Origin: an uncultured Tolumonas sp.
GTDB lineage: Bacteria > Pseudomonadota > Gammaproteobacteria > Enterobacterales > Aeromonadaceae
DNA: 64,000 nt
Direction: 5' to 3'
NCBI RefSeq assembly: GCF_963676665.1
Contig: NZ_OY781378.1
Span: forward strand, 581,001-645,000
Positions 56,734-64,000 of the stretch are shown one piece after another. Both the position numbers and the translations under genes were made by a program. A model generated the notes under the pieces. That model did not search any database and was not told the origin of the DNA. It was given only the letters and a program-made list of their open reading frames with translations. Numbering within the stretch: the first letter of the stretch is position 1; each line of letters begins with the position of its first letter.

Positions 56734-58455
56734 TTAAGCTAATTGGGCTTTAATTTTTGCTACAATTTCATCAATCGCAATTTCGGTTTTTTCGCCGCTG
56801 CGACGGTGTTTGTATTCCACCACGCCGCTGTCGATACCGCGTTCACCGATCACGATCGCATGTGGAATACCGATCAATTCCATATCAGCAAACATAACAC
56901 CTGGGCGCTCTTTACGATCATCCAGCAACACTTCAACACCGGCTGCCTGCAGTTCAGTGTAGAAACGCTCAGCCAGTTCCTGCACGCGATGAGATTTGTG
57001 CATATTCATTGGAATGATCACCGCTTGGAATGGCGCCAGCGCATCGCTCCAGATGATACCGCGGTCGTCAAAGTTTTGTTCAATCGCCGCAGCTACCACA
57101 CGGGTAACACCAATACCGTAACAGCCCATTTCCATCACAGTGGATTTGCCGCCTTCGTTCAGCACGGTTGCATTCATGGCTTCAGAGTATTTGGTGCCGA
57201 GTTGGAAAATGTGGCCCACTTCAATACCACGTTTCAGCAGCAGCGTGCCTTGACCACATGGGCTTGGATCACCTTCCACCACATTGCGAATATCAGCAAT
57301 TTCATAACCTTGAATATCACGCTCCCAGTTCATGCCGGTCATGTGGAAATCATTTTCATTGGCGCCACAAACAAAATCAGCCAGATGAGCCGCGCTGCGA
57401 TCGACGATCACTTTACATTTCAGGTTTTGTGGGCCAATGGAGCCGGCATCACAACCAGCCACTTCACGGATCTCTTCTTCGCTAGCGAAAGTTAATGGTG
57501 CTGCAACACCAGCTACTTTCTCTGCTTTGATGTCGTTCAGTTCATGATCACCACGTAAAACCAGCGCAACTACGCCCGCTTTACCTTGTTCATCGGCTTC
57601 ACCTTTTACCAGCAGAGTTTTGACGGTCTGCTGTTCAGCTACTTTCAGGTAAGCAGAAACTTCCGCGATGGTGTGCGCATTGGGTGTAGCAATTTTGGTT
57701 GCACTCGCGGAGGGTGCTGGGCGTTCGCCAGCAGGAGCCAAGGCTTCGGCCATTTCCACGTTGGCGGCGTAATCAGATTCGGTAGAGAAAGCGATCACGT
57801 CTTCACCGCTGTTGGCCAGCACGTGGAATTCATGTGAACCGGTGCCACCGATAGAGCCGGTGTCAGCCAATACTGGGCGGAAATCCAGACCCATGCGGCT
57901 GAAAATGTTGCAGTAAGCCTGATGCATTTTGCCGTAGGTTTCTACCAGACTGTCTTTGTTCAGATGGAAGGAATAAGCATCTTTCATGGTGAATTCACGG
58001 CCACGCATCACACCAAAGCGAGGGCGAACTTCATCACGGAATTTAGTCTGGATCTGATAAAGATTCAGTGGCAACTGTTTGTAGCTGTTGACTTCGTAAC
58101 GCACCAGTGCGGTAACGACTTCTTCATGCGTCGGGCCTAATACAAACGGACGGCTATGACGGTCAGTCAGACGGCACAGTTCTGGGCCATATTGTTCCCA
58201 ACGACCAGACTCTTCCCACAATTCAGCGGGTTGTACCACAGGCATAGAGATTTCAATAGCGCCGGCTTTATTCATCTCATCACGTACGATGGCTTCAACT
58301 TTATGCAATACACGCAAACCGGTCGGTAACCAAGTATACAGGCCAGAAGCCAGTTTACGGATCATCCCGGCGCGCAGCATCAGCTGGTGGCTGATCACTT
58401 CCGCATCATTCGGTGTTTCTTTGAGCGTGGAAAGCAAATATTGGCTGGTACGCAT
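56734..58455 (-). CDS. proS: prolyl-tRNA synthetase
   Basis: Class II aminoacyl-tRNA synthetase charging tRNA-Pro, with an editing domain. The 573-residue protein has [20 protein letters not shown], motif 2 ([27 protein letters not shown]), an INS editing domain (about 230-390, [29 protein letters not shown]), [16 protein letters not shown] as motif 3, and the anticodon-binding domain ([22 protein letters not shown]). This is the bacterial-type enzyme. It lies apart from trmO-rcsF here, whereas those genes are next to each other in E. coli. Confidence 0.96.
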   Translation of the reverse strand: MRTSQYLLSTLKETPNDAEVISHQLMLRAGMIRKLASGLYTWLPTGLRVLHKVEAIVRDEMNKAGAIEISMPVVQPAELWEESGRWEQYGPELCRLTDRHSRPFVLGPTHEEVVTALVRYEVNSYKQLPLNLYQIQTKFRDEVRPRFGVMRGREFTMKDAYSFHLNKDSLVETYGKMHQAYCNIFSRMGLDFRPVLADTGSIGGTGSHEFHVLANSGEDVIAFSTESDYAANVEMAEALAPAGERPAPSASATKIATPNAHTIAEVSAYLKVAEQQTVKTLLVKGEADEQGKAGVVALVLRGDHELNDIKAEKVAGVAAPLTFASEEEIREVAGCDAGSIGPQNLKCKVIVDRSAAHLADFVCGANENDFHMTGMNWERDIQGYEIADIRNVVEGDPSPCGQGTLLLKRGIEVGHIFQLGTKYSEAMNATVLNEGGKSTVMEMGCYGIGVTRVVAAAIEQNFDDRGIIWSDALAPFQAVIIPMNMHKSHRVQELAERFYTELQAAGVEVLLDDRKERPGVMFADMELIGIPHAIVIGERGIDSGVVEYKHRRSGEKTEIAIDEIVAKIKAQLA

Positions 58456-58651
58456 GTTGGATCCTTCGTTTATTGAGCATTAGCCCGGCATCATCGCCGG
58501 TTATATTCGGAATTTGGGGCAAAATTCTAGCAGGCGGGTGGATGACACCCCAAGGGAAAAATCAACAATGTGCAGAAAAGCATAGCGATCCGCCGTAAAA
58601 ATGACTTTTATGATATGCTGAAAACAATGACAGAAGGGGAGAAGTTAAGCT

Positions 58652-59392
58652 ATGCGCTATCAGGTCGATACCCACGCTCATACCCTGGCCAGCACGCACG
58701 CCTACAGTACAATTCATGATTATATTGCCGAAGCTAAACGTAAAGGCATCATCATTTTTGCGATCACCGACCACGGCCCCGAGATGGCCGATGCGCCGCA
58801 TGCGTGGCATTTTATCAATCAACGCGTTATTCCCCGCATCGTTGATGGCGTTGCTATCCTGCGTGGTATCGAGGCCAACATCAAAGATGAATTTGGCAAT
58901 ATTGATTGTAATGAAAAAATGCTGGGCGAATTAGACATTATTCTGGCCGGTTTTCATGAACAGGTTTTTGCGCCGAAAGATCGGGATACCAATACCCGAG
59001 CCATGATCAATGCGATGAAAAATGGACTGGTACACATTATTACCCATCCGGGTAATCCGCGTTTCCCGGTTGATATCCATGCCATTGCTGAAGCCGCTGC
59101 GAAGTATAATGTCGCCCTGGAAATCAACAACTCTTCGTTCTTACATTCCCGAGTCGGTAGTGATGTAAACTGTACGGCGATTGCTAAAGCGGTTCGTGAT
59201 GCAGGTGGCTGGGTGAGTTTAGGTTCTGATTCACACGTGGCTTTTAGTCTGGGCGAGTTAGATAAAAGTCTGGAAATATTAGACAGTGTCGGTTTTCCGG
59301 CAGAACGCGTATTGAACCAAAGTCCGCGTGTATTACTCGATTTTCTTGAATCACATGGCAAACCGCCTATCCCAGAGTTCGCCGAGTTATAG
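58652..59392 (+). CDS. ycdX: PHP-family phosphatase YcdX
   Basis: Metal-dependent phosphatase of the polymerase-histidinol phosphatase family, 246 residues. It has [73 protein letters not shown] and [10 protein letters not shown], which carry the trinuclear zinc ligands. It closely resembles E. coli YcdX. GGGGAG lies upstream of the ATG. The physiological substrate is unknown. A hairpin terminator follows. Confidence 0.92.
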   Translation: MRYQVDTHAHTLASTHAYSTIHDYIAEAKRKGIIIFAITDHGPEMADAPHAWHFINQRVIPRIVDGVAILRGIEANIKDEFGNIDCNEKMLGELDIILAGFHEQVFAPKDRDTNTRAMINAMKNGLVHIITHPGNPRFPVDIHAIAEAAAKYNVALEINNSSFLHSRVGSDVNCTAIAKAVRDAGGWVSLGSDSHVAFSLGELDKSLEILDSVGFPAERVLNQSPRVLLDFLESHGKPPIPEFAEL

Positions 59393-59399
59393 TAAAGCG

Positions 59400-59432
59400 A
59401 AAATGGAGCCATATTCATGACTCCATTTTTAT
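59400..59432. terminator. terminator after ycdX, also facing the small lipoprotein gene
   Basis: AAAATGGAG pairs perfectly with CTCCATTTT across a 12-nt loop, with T run continuing. It lies between two convergent stops. Confidence 0.75.
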
Positions 59433-59436
59433 TTGA

Positions 59437-59661
59437 TTATTTAGTTTGCTGCTTCATCTCTTCAGCTTGTTTGTCGGCCGCCTGCTGCAGTGTTTGTTCC
59501 ACTTTTTTCGCATCTTCCAGTGGCTTCAGCTGATCTTTCAATATCGTATCTTGCGTGCTCGGTTTGGCTGCTGGTGGTGCATCATGACCTGCATCGCATC
59601 CGGTCGATAAAAACAATAATATCGATAATACAAAGCTCATATACCATGCGGCATGCATCAT
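59437..59661 (-). CDS. small lipoprotein of unknown function
   Basis: A 74-residue product with a signal peptide and lipobox LSTGC (Cys about 22). The mature part is short and charged, rich in Gln, Lys and Glu (KKVEQTLQQAADKQAEEMKQQ), and probably one helix. I recognise no family. GGGAG lies 9 nt upstream of two adjacent ATGs. It follows trmO by 11 nt and so probably shares the rcsF-trmO transcript. Its outer-membrane or inner-membrane location cannot be set. Confidence 0.65.
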   Translation of the reverse strand: MMHAAWYMSFVLSILLFLSTGCDAGHDAPPAAKPSTQDTILKDQLKPLEDAKKVEQTLQQAADKQAEEMKQQTK

Positions 59662-59672
59662 GGTTTTTCTCC

Positions 59673-60401
59673 CTATTCGATATCGGTGATGGCGCAGATA
59701 ACAGCGACACCGTGCTGAACTTGCCAGTTGATATTAAATGTCAGTAATCGGACGCCGTATATTTTATCGTCATTATCTTGCTTGCGGTAGGCAGGGCGAG
59801 GATCTTGGCCAATCACTTGTTGTATAAATTCACGAAAGCCAGGGTGAGTTCGCGCAATTTTCTGACAACGAATCTCAACGTCAGGCGTAAAACTTACCGG
59901 CATGGTGACGGGCGCATCAGGTGCAAACCCACCACGTGCGTGAGGCAGACTATCAACAAATGGCAGATAGGGTTTGATGTCTACGATCGGCGTGCCATTG
60001 ACTAAATCGACTCCGCCTAATTCCAGCCATACCCGATTTCCTTGCTGCCGGATCGCTTTTAGTTCCACCACCGATAATCCTACCGGATTGGGGCGAAAAG
60101 GGCTGCGCGATGCAAATACACCAACGCGCTGATTACCGCCTAAGCGGGGAGGGCGCACAGTTGGGTGCCATTCATCAGTTCCATTTTGATGAAACAGGAA
60201 CATCAGCCACAAATGACTGAACTCTTCGAGCCCTCGCACACAATGCGGATCATTATACGGCGGCAATAATTCCAACTGCGCATTAATGGCGGTGACCAGC
60301 CCTGGTTGCCGAGGTACAGCAAACTTTTCCTGATAAGGGGAACGGATCACGCCAATAGTTGACAGGCTGAATGGTGTATTAGTCGGGCTCTCAGACATCA
60401 T
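59673..60401 (-). CDS. trmO: tRNA (N6-threonylcarbamoyladenosine37-N6)-methyltransferase TrmO
   Basis: Methylates t6A37 of tRNA-Thr. The 242-residue protein belongs to the YaeB/TsaA family: GVIRSPYQEKFAVPRQPGL, EEFSHLWLMFLFHQN, GVFASRSPFRPNPVGLS, DLVNGTPIVDIKPYLPF, then a C-terminal domain. It follows rcsF with a TAATG overlap. In E. coli it is between rcsF and proS; here proS has moved off by about one gene. Confidence 0.92.
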   Translation of the reverse strand: MMSESPTNTPFSLSTIGVIRSPYQEKFAVPRQPGLVTAINAQLELLPPYNDPHCVRGLEEFSHLWLMFLFHQNGTDEWHPTVRPPRLGGNQRVGVFASRSPFRPNPVGLSVVELKAIRQQGNRVWLELGGVDLVNGTPIVDIKPYLPFVDSLPHARGGFAPDAPVTMPVSFTPDVEIRCQKIARTHPGFREFIQQVIGQDPRPAYRKQDNDDKIYGVRLLTFNINWQVQHGVAVICAITDIE

Positions 60402-60781
60402 TATTCGCTGTCTTTAACCTTATAGGCTTGGCCATAACATACCATGCTTGATACACATTCAGTTGTTGCAGGCATGCTGATACATTTGCCAAACACAACG
60501 GCATTACCGCCTTTATCGGCCACTTTTCGGCGAGCATCTGTTTGTGCATCAATCATATTAGGCGGTGCTTGGGTGCTTTTACTCTGGCAGGATTCACCTT
60601 CCACTGTACCAATCGAAGTTGCATCGGCATCCAGGATCTGCGCTTTATTCAGAACATTCACCGAACCGGGTTTGAAGTATTCGGTGAAGTTTTCTTTATC
60701 CAGATTGGTATGTACCTGAAACAGACTACATCCACTTAACATGGTCATCAGCAGTGCAACAAACGGCAGACTTTTCATCAA
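60401..60781 (-). CDS. rcsF: outer-membrane lipoprotein RcsF
   Basis: Sensor lipoprotein that activates the Rcs envelope-stress phosphorelay. The 126-residue product has signal and lipobox LSGC (Cys18) and the mature C-terminal domain with four cysteines at GESCQS, FGKC, TTECVSSMVC, which in E. coli RcsF form disulphides. No rcs phosphorelay genes are in the window. It is coupled to trmO by a one-base overlap. Confidence 0.88.
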   Translation of the reverse strand: MMKSLPFVALLMTMLSGCSLFQVHTNLDKENFTEYFKPGSVNVLNKAQILDADATSIGTVEGESCQSKSTQAPPNMIDAQTDARRKVADKGGNAVVFGKCISMPATTECVSSMVCYGQAYKVKDSE

Positions 60782-60847
60782 TTCAGCCTCTCATTAATAA
60801 GAAGTAGCATTATAGAGAGGCTGATCGAGAGATTCGATAGATATCAG

Positions 60848-62593
60848 TTATTCATCGTTCAGATGATGAAACAATTGCTGATAATAACGATCTTGACGCA
60901 ACAACTCATCGTGGGTAGCCGTAATTCTGAAGCGGCCATTTTCCAACAACGCAATCCGGTCCATTTGTTCCAGACCGGACAGTCGGTGGGTGATCATCAA
61001 CACAGATTTACCAATGCTGTGTTGTATGACGAGTTGCATAATACGCTGTTCTGTTGCCGGATCTAATCCTTCGGTCACTTCATCGAGTAATAACAACGGT
61101 GCATCGTGTAACAATGCCCGCGCTAATGACAACCGACGTTGCTCTCCACCCGATAACGCTCGACCACCTTCGCCCAGCCATTGGCGTAAACTTTCTTTCA
61201 GATTGGCACCATCTAATAAACCATCCAGTTCTACTTTGGTTAAGACGGCCAGCAGGTCGGCATCAGTGGCTGAGGGTTTGGCTAAACGTAAATTATCGGC
61301 CAGTGTGGCACTAAATATATGCACGCGCTGGCTGACGACAGACATCGACGCTCTTAATGCTTCATCACTGAACTCAGCAAGAGAACGGTTATCCAGCAAA
61401 ATGTTACCTTGTGTCGCTTGCCATTCCCGCGTCAATAAACCTAATAAGGTTGATTTTCCACAGCCCGTTGGCCCGAGAATCGCTATTTTTTCACCTGCAT
61501 TTAGTTGTAATGAAAGTTCATTCAATACACTCGTCGGCTGATCAGGGTAGGTAAATGTCAGTCCTTGAATGTTTAATGTTCCGCTACTGGCTGGGGTTTC
61601 ATCTAAACCAAAGTGCGTTGCAGGTGTTGATTCCATGATCTGGTTTAGGCGTCTTGCGGCGGTAAGCGTAGACGATAAATATTGGAAAGCGCCGGCTAAA
61701 GGTTGTAATGCTTCAAAAGAAGCCAATGCAAAAAAGGCCATCAATGCGGTTAAAGGATCGGCTTGTGTTTGGTTACCTACACCGGCGGCAGAGAACCACA
61801 ACATCGCGCACAACACCACACTCAGCAGCCCCATCATCAAGGCGCTGGCAAAACCGTTAATACTGGTCATGCGACGTTGCGCATTGAGCAGCGCTTGTTC
61901 TTCACGTTCAATCGATTGGCGGTAATGTTCGTCGGCGGCAAACAGCAACAAATCGGCCTGATTAGCCAGATAAGTGGTACAGGCTTCGCGTAAATGACTT
62001 TGGCTGGCAATGAGCGCTTGCCCCGGTTGTTTTCCTAAACGATAAAACAAGAAGGGTATAAAAAGCGCGATAAACAGTAACGCAGCACCCAGTAATAGCG
62101 CTAAGTGTGGATCAAACAGCAGAATGACACCCACCAGACAACCAATGATCAGGATGGCTGCTAATACCGGTGTGACAAGACGCAGATACAAATTATCTAA
62201 TGCATCAATATCCGCAACCAGACGATTGAGTAATTCTCCCTGCCGCCAGGCACGCAACTGATGCAATGATAACGGCGCAATTTTTTTCCAGAATTGGATT
62301 CGCAACGAGGTCAGTACGCGGAAGGTCGCATCATGGCTGACGACGCGATCCCCCCAACGGCTGGCCGTGCGCACAATAGAGAAAAAACGTACAGCACCAG
62401 CGGGTGTCATATAGTTGAAACCATCTTTTCCCGCGACACTTAAACCCGCTACTGCACAAGCAGTTAAGAACCAACCGGAAAGTGATAACAATCCTAATCC
62501 AGCTAGTAAAGTGCAAAGCGTTAGCAGTAATCCTAACGACAACATGCCTGAGTGTTGCCAAAATAATTTCAGATAAGGACGTAACTCACGCAT
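60848..62593 (-). CDS. cydC: cysteine/glutathione ABC exporter subunit CydC
   Basis: Half-transporter of the CydDC complex, which exports cysteine and glutathione and is needed for assembly of cytochrome bd oxidase. The 581-residue protein has six membrane helices (to about 310) and an ATPase domain with Walker A GPTGCGKST, signature LSGGEQRRLSLARALL, Walker B LLLLDEV and MITHRLSG. It overlaps cydD by 8 nt. Confidence 0.94.
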   Translation of the reverse strand: MRELRPYLKLFWQHSGMLSLGLLLTLCTLLAGLGLLSLSGWFLTACAVAGLSVAGKDGFNYMTPAGAVRFFSIVRTASRWGDRVVSHDATFRVLTSLRIQFWKKIAPLSLHQLRAWRQGELLNRLVADIDALDNLYLRLVTPVLAAILIIGCLVGVILLFDPHLALLLGAALLFIALFIPFLFYRLGKQPGQALIASQSHLREACTTYLANQADLLLFAADEHYRQSIEREEQALLNAQRRMTSINGFASALMMGLLSVVLCAMLWFSAAGVGNQTQADPLTALMAFFALASFEALQPLAGAFQYLSSTLTAARRLNQIMESTPATHFGLDETPASSGTLNIQGLTFTYPDQPTSVLNELSLQLNAGEKIAILGPTGCGKSTLLGLLTREWQATQGNILLDNRSLAEFSDEALRASMSVVSQRVHIFSATLADNLRLAKPSATDADLLAVLTKVELDGLLDGANLKESLRQWLGEGGRALSGGEQRRLSLARALLHDAPLLLLDEVTEGLDPATEQRIMQLVIQHSIGKSVLMITHRLSGLEQMDRIALLENGRFRITATHDELLRQDRYYQQLFHHLNDE

Positions 62594-64000
62594 AGTCGTT
62601 CTCCGTCATGTTGGTAACGGCAATGTCTGGTTGTAGCAATAAAGCCCGGAAAGCATCATTCTGTTGGCTCAGTTCCATGAAATTGCCTTCGGCAACCAAC
62701 TGACCTTGTTGCAACAATAAAATATGATCGACCTGCTGTAGCTGCTCAACGCGATGAGTTACCAATAAAGTGGTGTGTTTTCGCCATAACGGTGCCAATG
62801 CCTGCAGGATTTTATGCTCATTCACCCGATCTAAACTGGCGGTTGGTTCATCCAGCAATAATAAACGGCATGGTTTCAGCAAAGTTCGGGCCAGCGCTAA
62901 GCGCTGTGCTTGGCCAACCGACAAACCGGAGCTTTGCTCCGAAACAGTATAGTCCCAGCCTTTTTCCTGAATAATATCGAGCGCACCAGCTTGTTCGGCA
63001 GCATTTAGCAGTGATTCTTCACTGATCTTATGATCACCAAGTAATAAGTTGGCCCGCAGGCTACCGGGTAACAACCGAGGGTTTTGCGCCAACCAGCCAA
63101 TGTATTGCCGATAATTGCGCATATCCAAAGTCGATAATTCCTGGCCATTAATCTTTAAGCTACCGGTATACGGAGCAAAACCTAATAATGCATTGAGCAG
63201 AGAGCTTTTACCTGATCCGGTTTTACCGACAATCGCTACAAATTGATTAGGCTTAATATTAAAAGACAACGGACCGGCTAATACCTTTCCATCATGTGCC
63301 AATACACAACAATTAGTAGCCTCAATAGTAAAGTCGGAGTGGTCTATAAGTGTTTCTTCTCCGCTCGTAGCAGTAATCACGTCCACATCGAGGAATGTCT
63401 GTAACGAATCGGCGGCACCAATAGCCTGTGCTTTTGCATGATAATGGGCACCCAGCTCCCGTAACGGCAGATAAAAATCAGGCGCCAGCAATAAAACAAA
63501 TAAGCCACTGAACAGTGTTAGTTCACCGTAAGAACCAAAATTCAGATTACCGAGATAAGAAAAGCCGAAATAAACAGCAACAAGCGCAATTGATACTGAC
63601 GCAAAGAATTCCAATACTGCAGAACTTAAAAACGCCATTCGTAGGACTTCCATCGTTCTGCCGCGGAAGTCTTCCGATGCCTGTTCGATTTTGTCACCTT
63701 CTGCTTTAGTCCGATAAAACAGACGTAAGGTTGTTAAACCTTGCAAACGATCAAGAAAGTGTGCAGACAAACGCGCTAATGCCTGAAAGTTTCGGCGGTT
63801 TGCATCTGCCGCACCCATACCAGTAAAAATCATAAACACCGGAATTAATGGCGCAGTTAATAGAAGAATAAGTCCACTCGCCCAGTTGGTTGGAAATACA
63901 AACAACAAAATAATCAAAGGCTGTACACCTGATAAAATGGATTGTGGCAAATAACGGGCATAAAAATCATGCAAGTGTTCAATTTGCTCTATTAATAAGC
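62586..64000 (-). CDS. cydD: cysteine/glutathione ABC exporter subunit CydD (5' end beyond window)
   Basis: Partner of CydC. The window holds about the last 470 residues: membrane segments with YARYLPQ, NWASGLILLLTAPLIPVFMIFTGMGAADANRRNF, FFASVSIALVAVYFGFSYLG, and the ATPase domain with Walker A GKTGSGKSSLLNAL, signature LSVGQAQRLALARTLL and Walker B LLLLDEPTASLD. The frame stays open to the right edge, so the start lies outside. The cydD-cydC order equals that in E. coli. Confidence 0.94.
   Translation of the reverse strand, partial: LLIEQIEHLHDFYARYLPQSILSGVQPLIILLFVFPTNWASGLILLLTAPLIPVFMIFTGMGAADANRRNFQALARLSAHFLDRLQGLTTLRLFYRTKAEGDKIEQASEDFRGRTMEVLRMAFLSSAVLEFFASVSIALVAVYFGFSYLGNLNFGSYGELTLFSGLFVLLLAPDFYLPLRELGAHYHAKAQAIGAADSLQTFLDVDVITATSGEETLIDHSDFTIEATNCCVLAHDGKVLAGPLSFNIKPNQFVAIVGKTGSGKSSLLNALLGFAPYTGSLKINGQELSTLDMRNYRQYIGWLAQNPRLLPGSLRANLLLGDHKISEESLLNAAEQAGALDIIQEKGWDYTVSEQSSGLSVGQAQRLALARTLLKPCRLLLLDEPTASLDRVNEHKILQALAPLWRKHTTLLVTHRVEQLQQVDHILLLQQGQLVAEGNFMELSQQNDAFRALLLQPDIAVTNMTENDYA

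Noticed and set aside
56743..57495. Antisense frame of 250 codons inside proS
   Set aside because: Shadow of proS; composition is biased (rich in His and Phe) as expected for the reverse frame.

Overview
The window looks like chromosomal DNA from a gammaproteobacterium, most probably the Aeromonadales (a Tolumonas- or Aeromonas-like organism). This rests on near-E. coli gene content and synteny blocks (hrpB-mrcB, panE-yajL, gpt-frsA-proBA, lolB-ispE-prs divergent from hemA-prfA-prmC-sirB1-kdsA, rcsF-trmO, cydDC), a moderate G+C content, and ERIC/IRU-type intergenic repeats. The genus is inferred from remembered family sequences. No tRNA, rRNA, prophage, insertion sequence, CRISPR array or replication origin is visible.

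Region by region. 1-9.1 kb: tRNA wobble modification (cmoA, cmoB cut by the window edge), a ubiquinone hydroxylase, a YeiE-type LysR regulator, a glutathione transferase, then helicase hrpB and peptidoglycan synthase mrcB. 9.1-18 kb: a nested palindromic element, yajL-panE, yajQ, a frameshifted ampG, the ppiA-yajG pair, rlmG, an AlkB-like dioxygenase and a large TPR-glycosyltransferase. 18-29.7 kb: bolA, apbE, an orphan XRE regulator, ydhF, dinB behind a clear LexA box, pepD-eptA (lipid A phosphoethanolamine transferase), a 5'-nucleotidase, gpt and frsA. 29.8-35 kb: proBA, a FIST-domain protein and hpt. 34.7-38.6 kb: a compact sucrose operon scrA-scrB-scrR with paired LacI-type operators. 39-48.6 kb: yadGH, prs-ispE-lolB, and the divergent hemA-to-kdsA operon. 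48.6-51.8 kb: marR with an EmrAB-type efflux pump. 51.8-56.5 kb: a FIST protein translationally coupled to a soluble histidine kinase, tilS, and a diguanylate cyclase. 56.7-64 kb: proS, ycdX, a small lipoprotein, trmO, rcsF, and cydC with part of cydD.

How parts work together: scrA/scrB/scrR take up and split sucrose, borrowing a IIA-Glc protein from elsewhere because ScrA has no IIA domain. mrcB, ampG, lolB, kdsA, ispE, eptA and rcsF all touch the cell envelope. The FIST-kinase bicistron resembles the NosP-NahK/VpsS nitric-oxide signalling pairs and is the best candidate for an uncharacterised regulatory system. A second, larger FIST protein lies 20 kb away, and a cyclase with an intact GGDEF motif sits close to the pair.

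The most notable structural features are three full 128-bp ERIC-like repeats plus two remnants, the ampG frameshift near 12430, the nested palindrome at 9135-9235, and a 50-bp inverted repeat directly before the marR start. Most of the remainder is ordinary housekeeping sequence.
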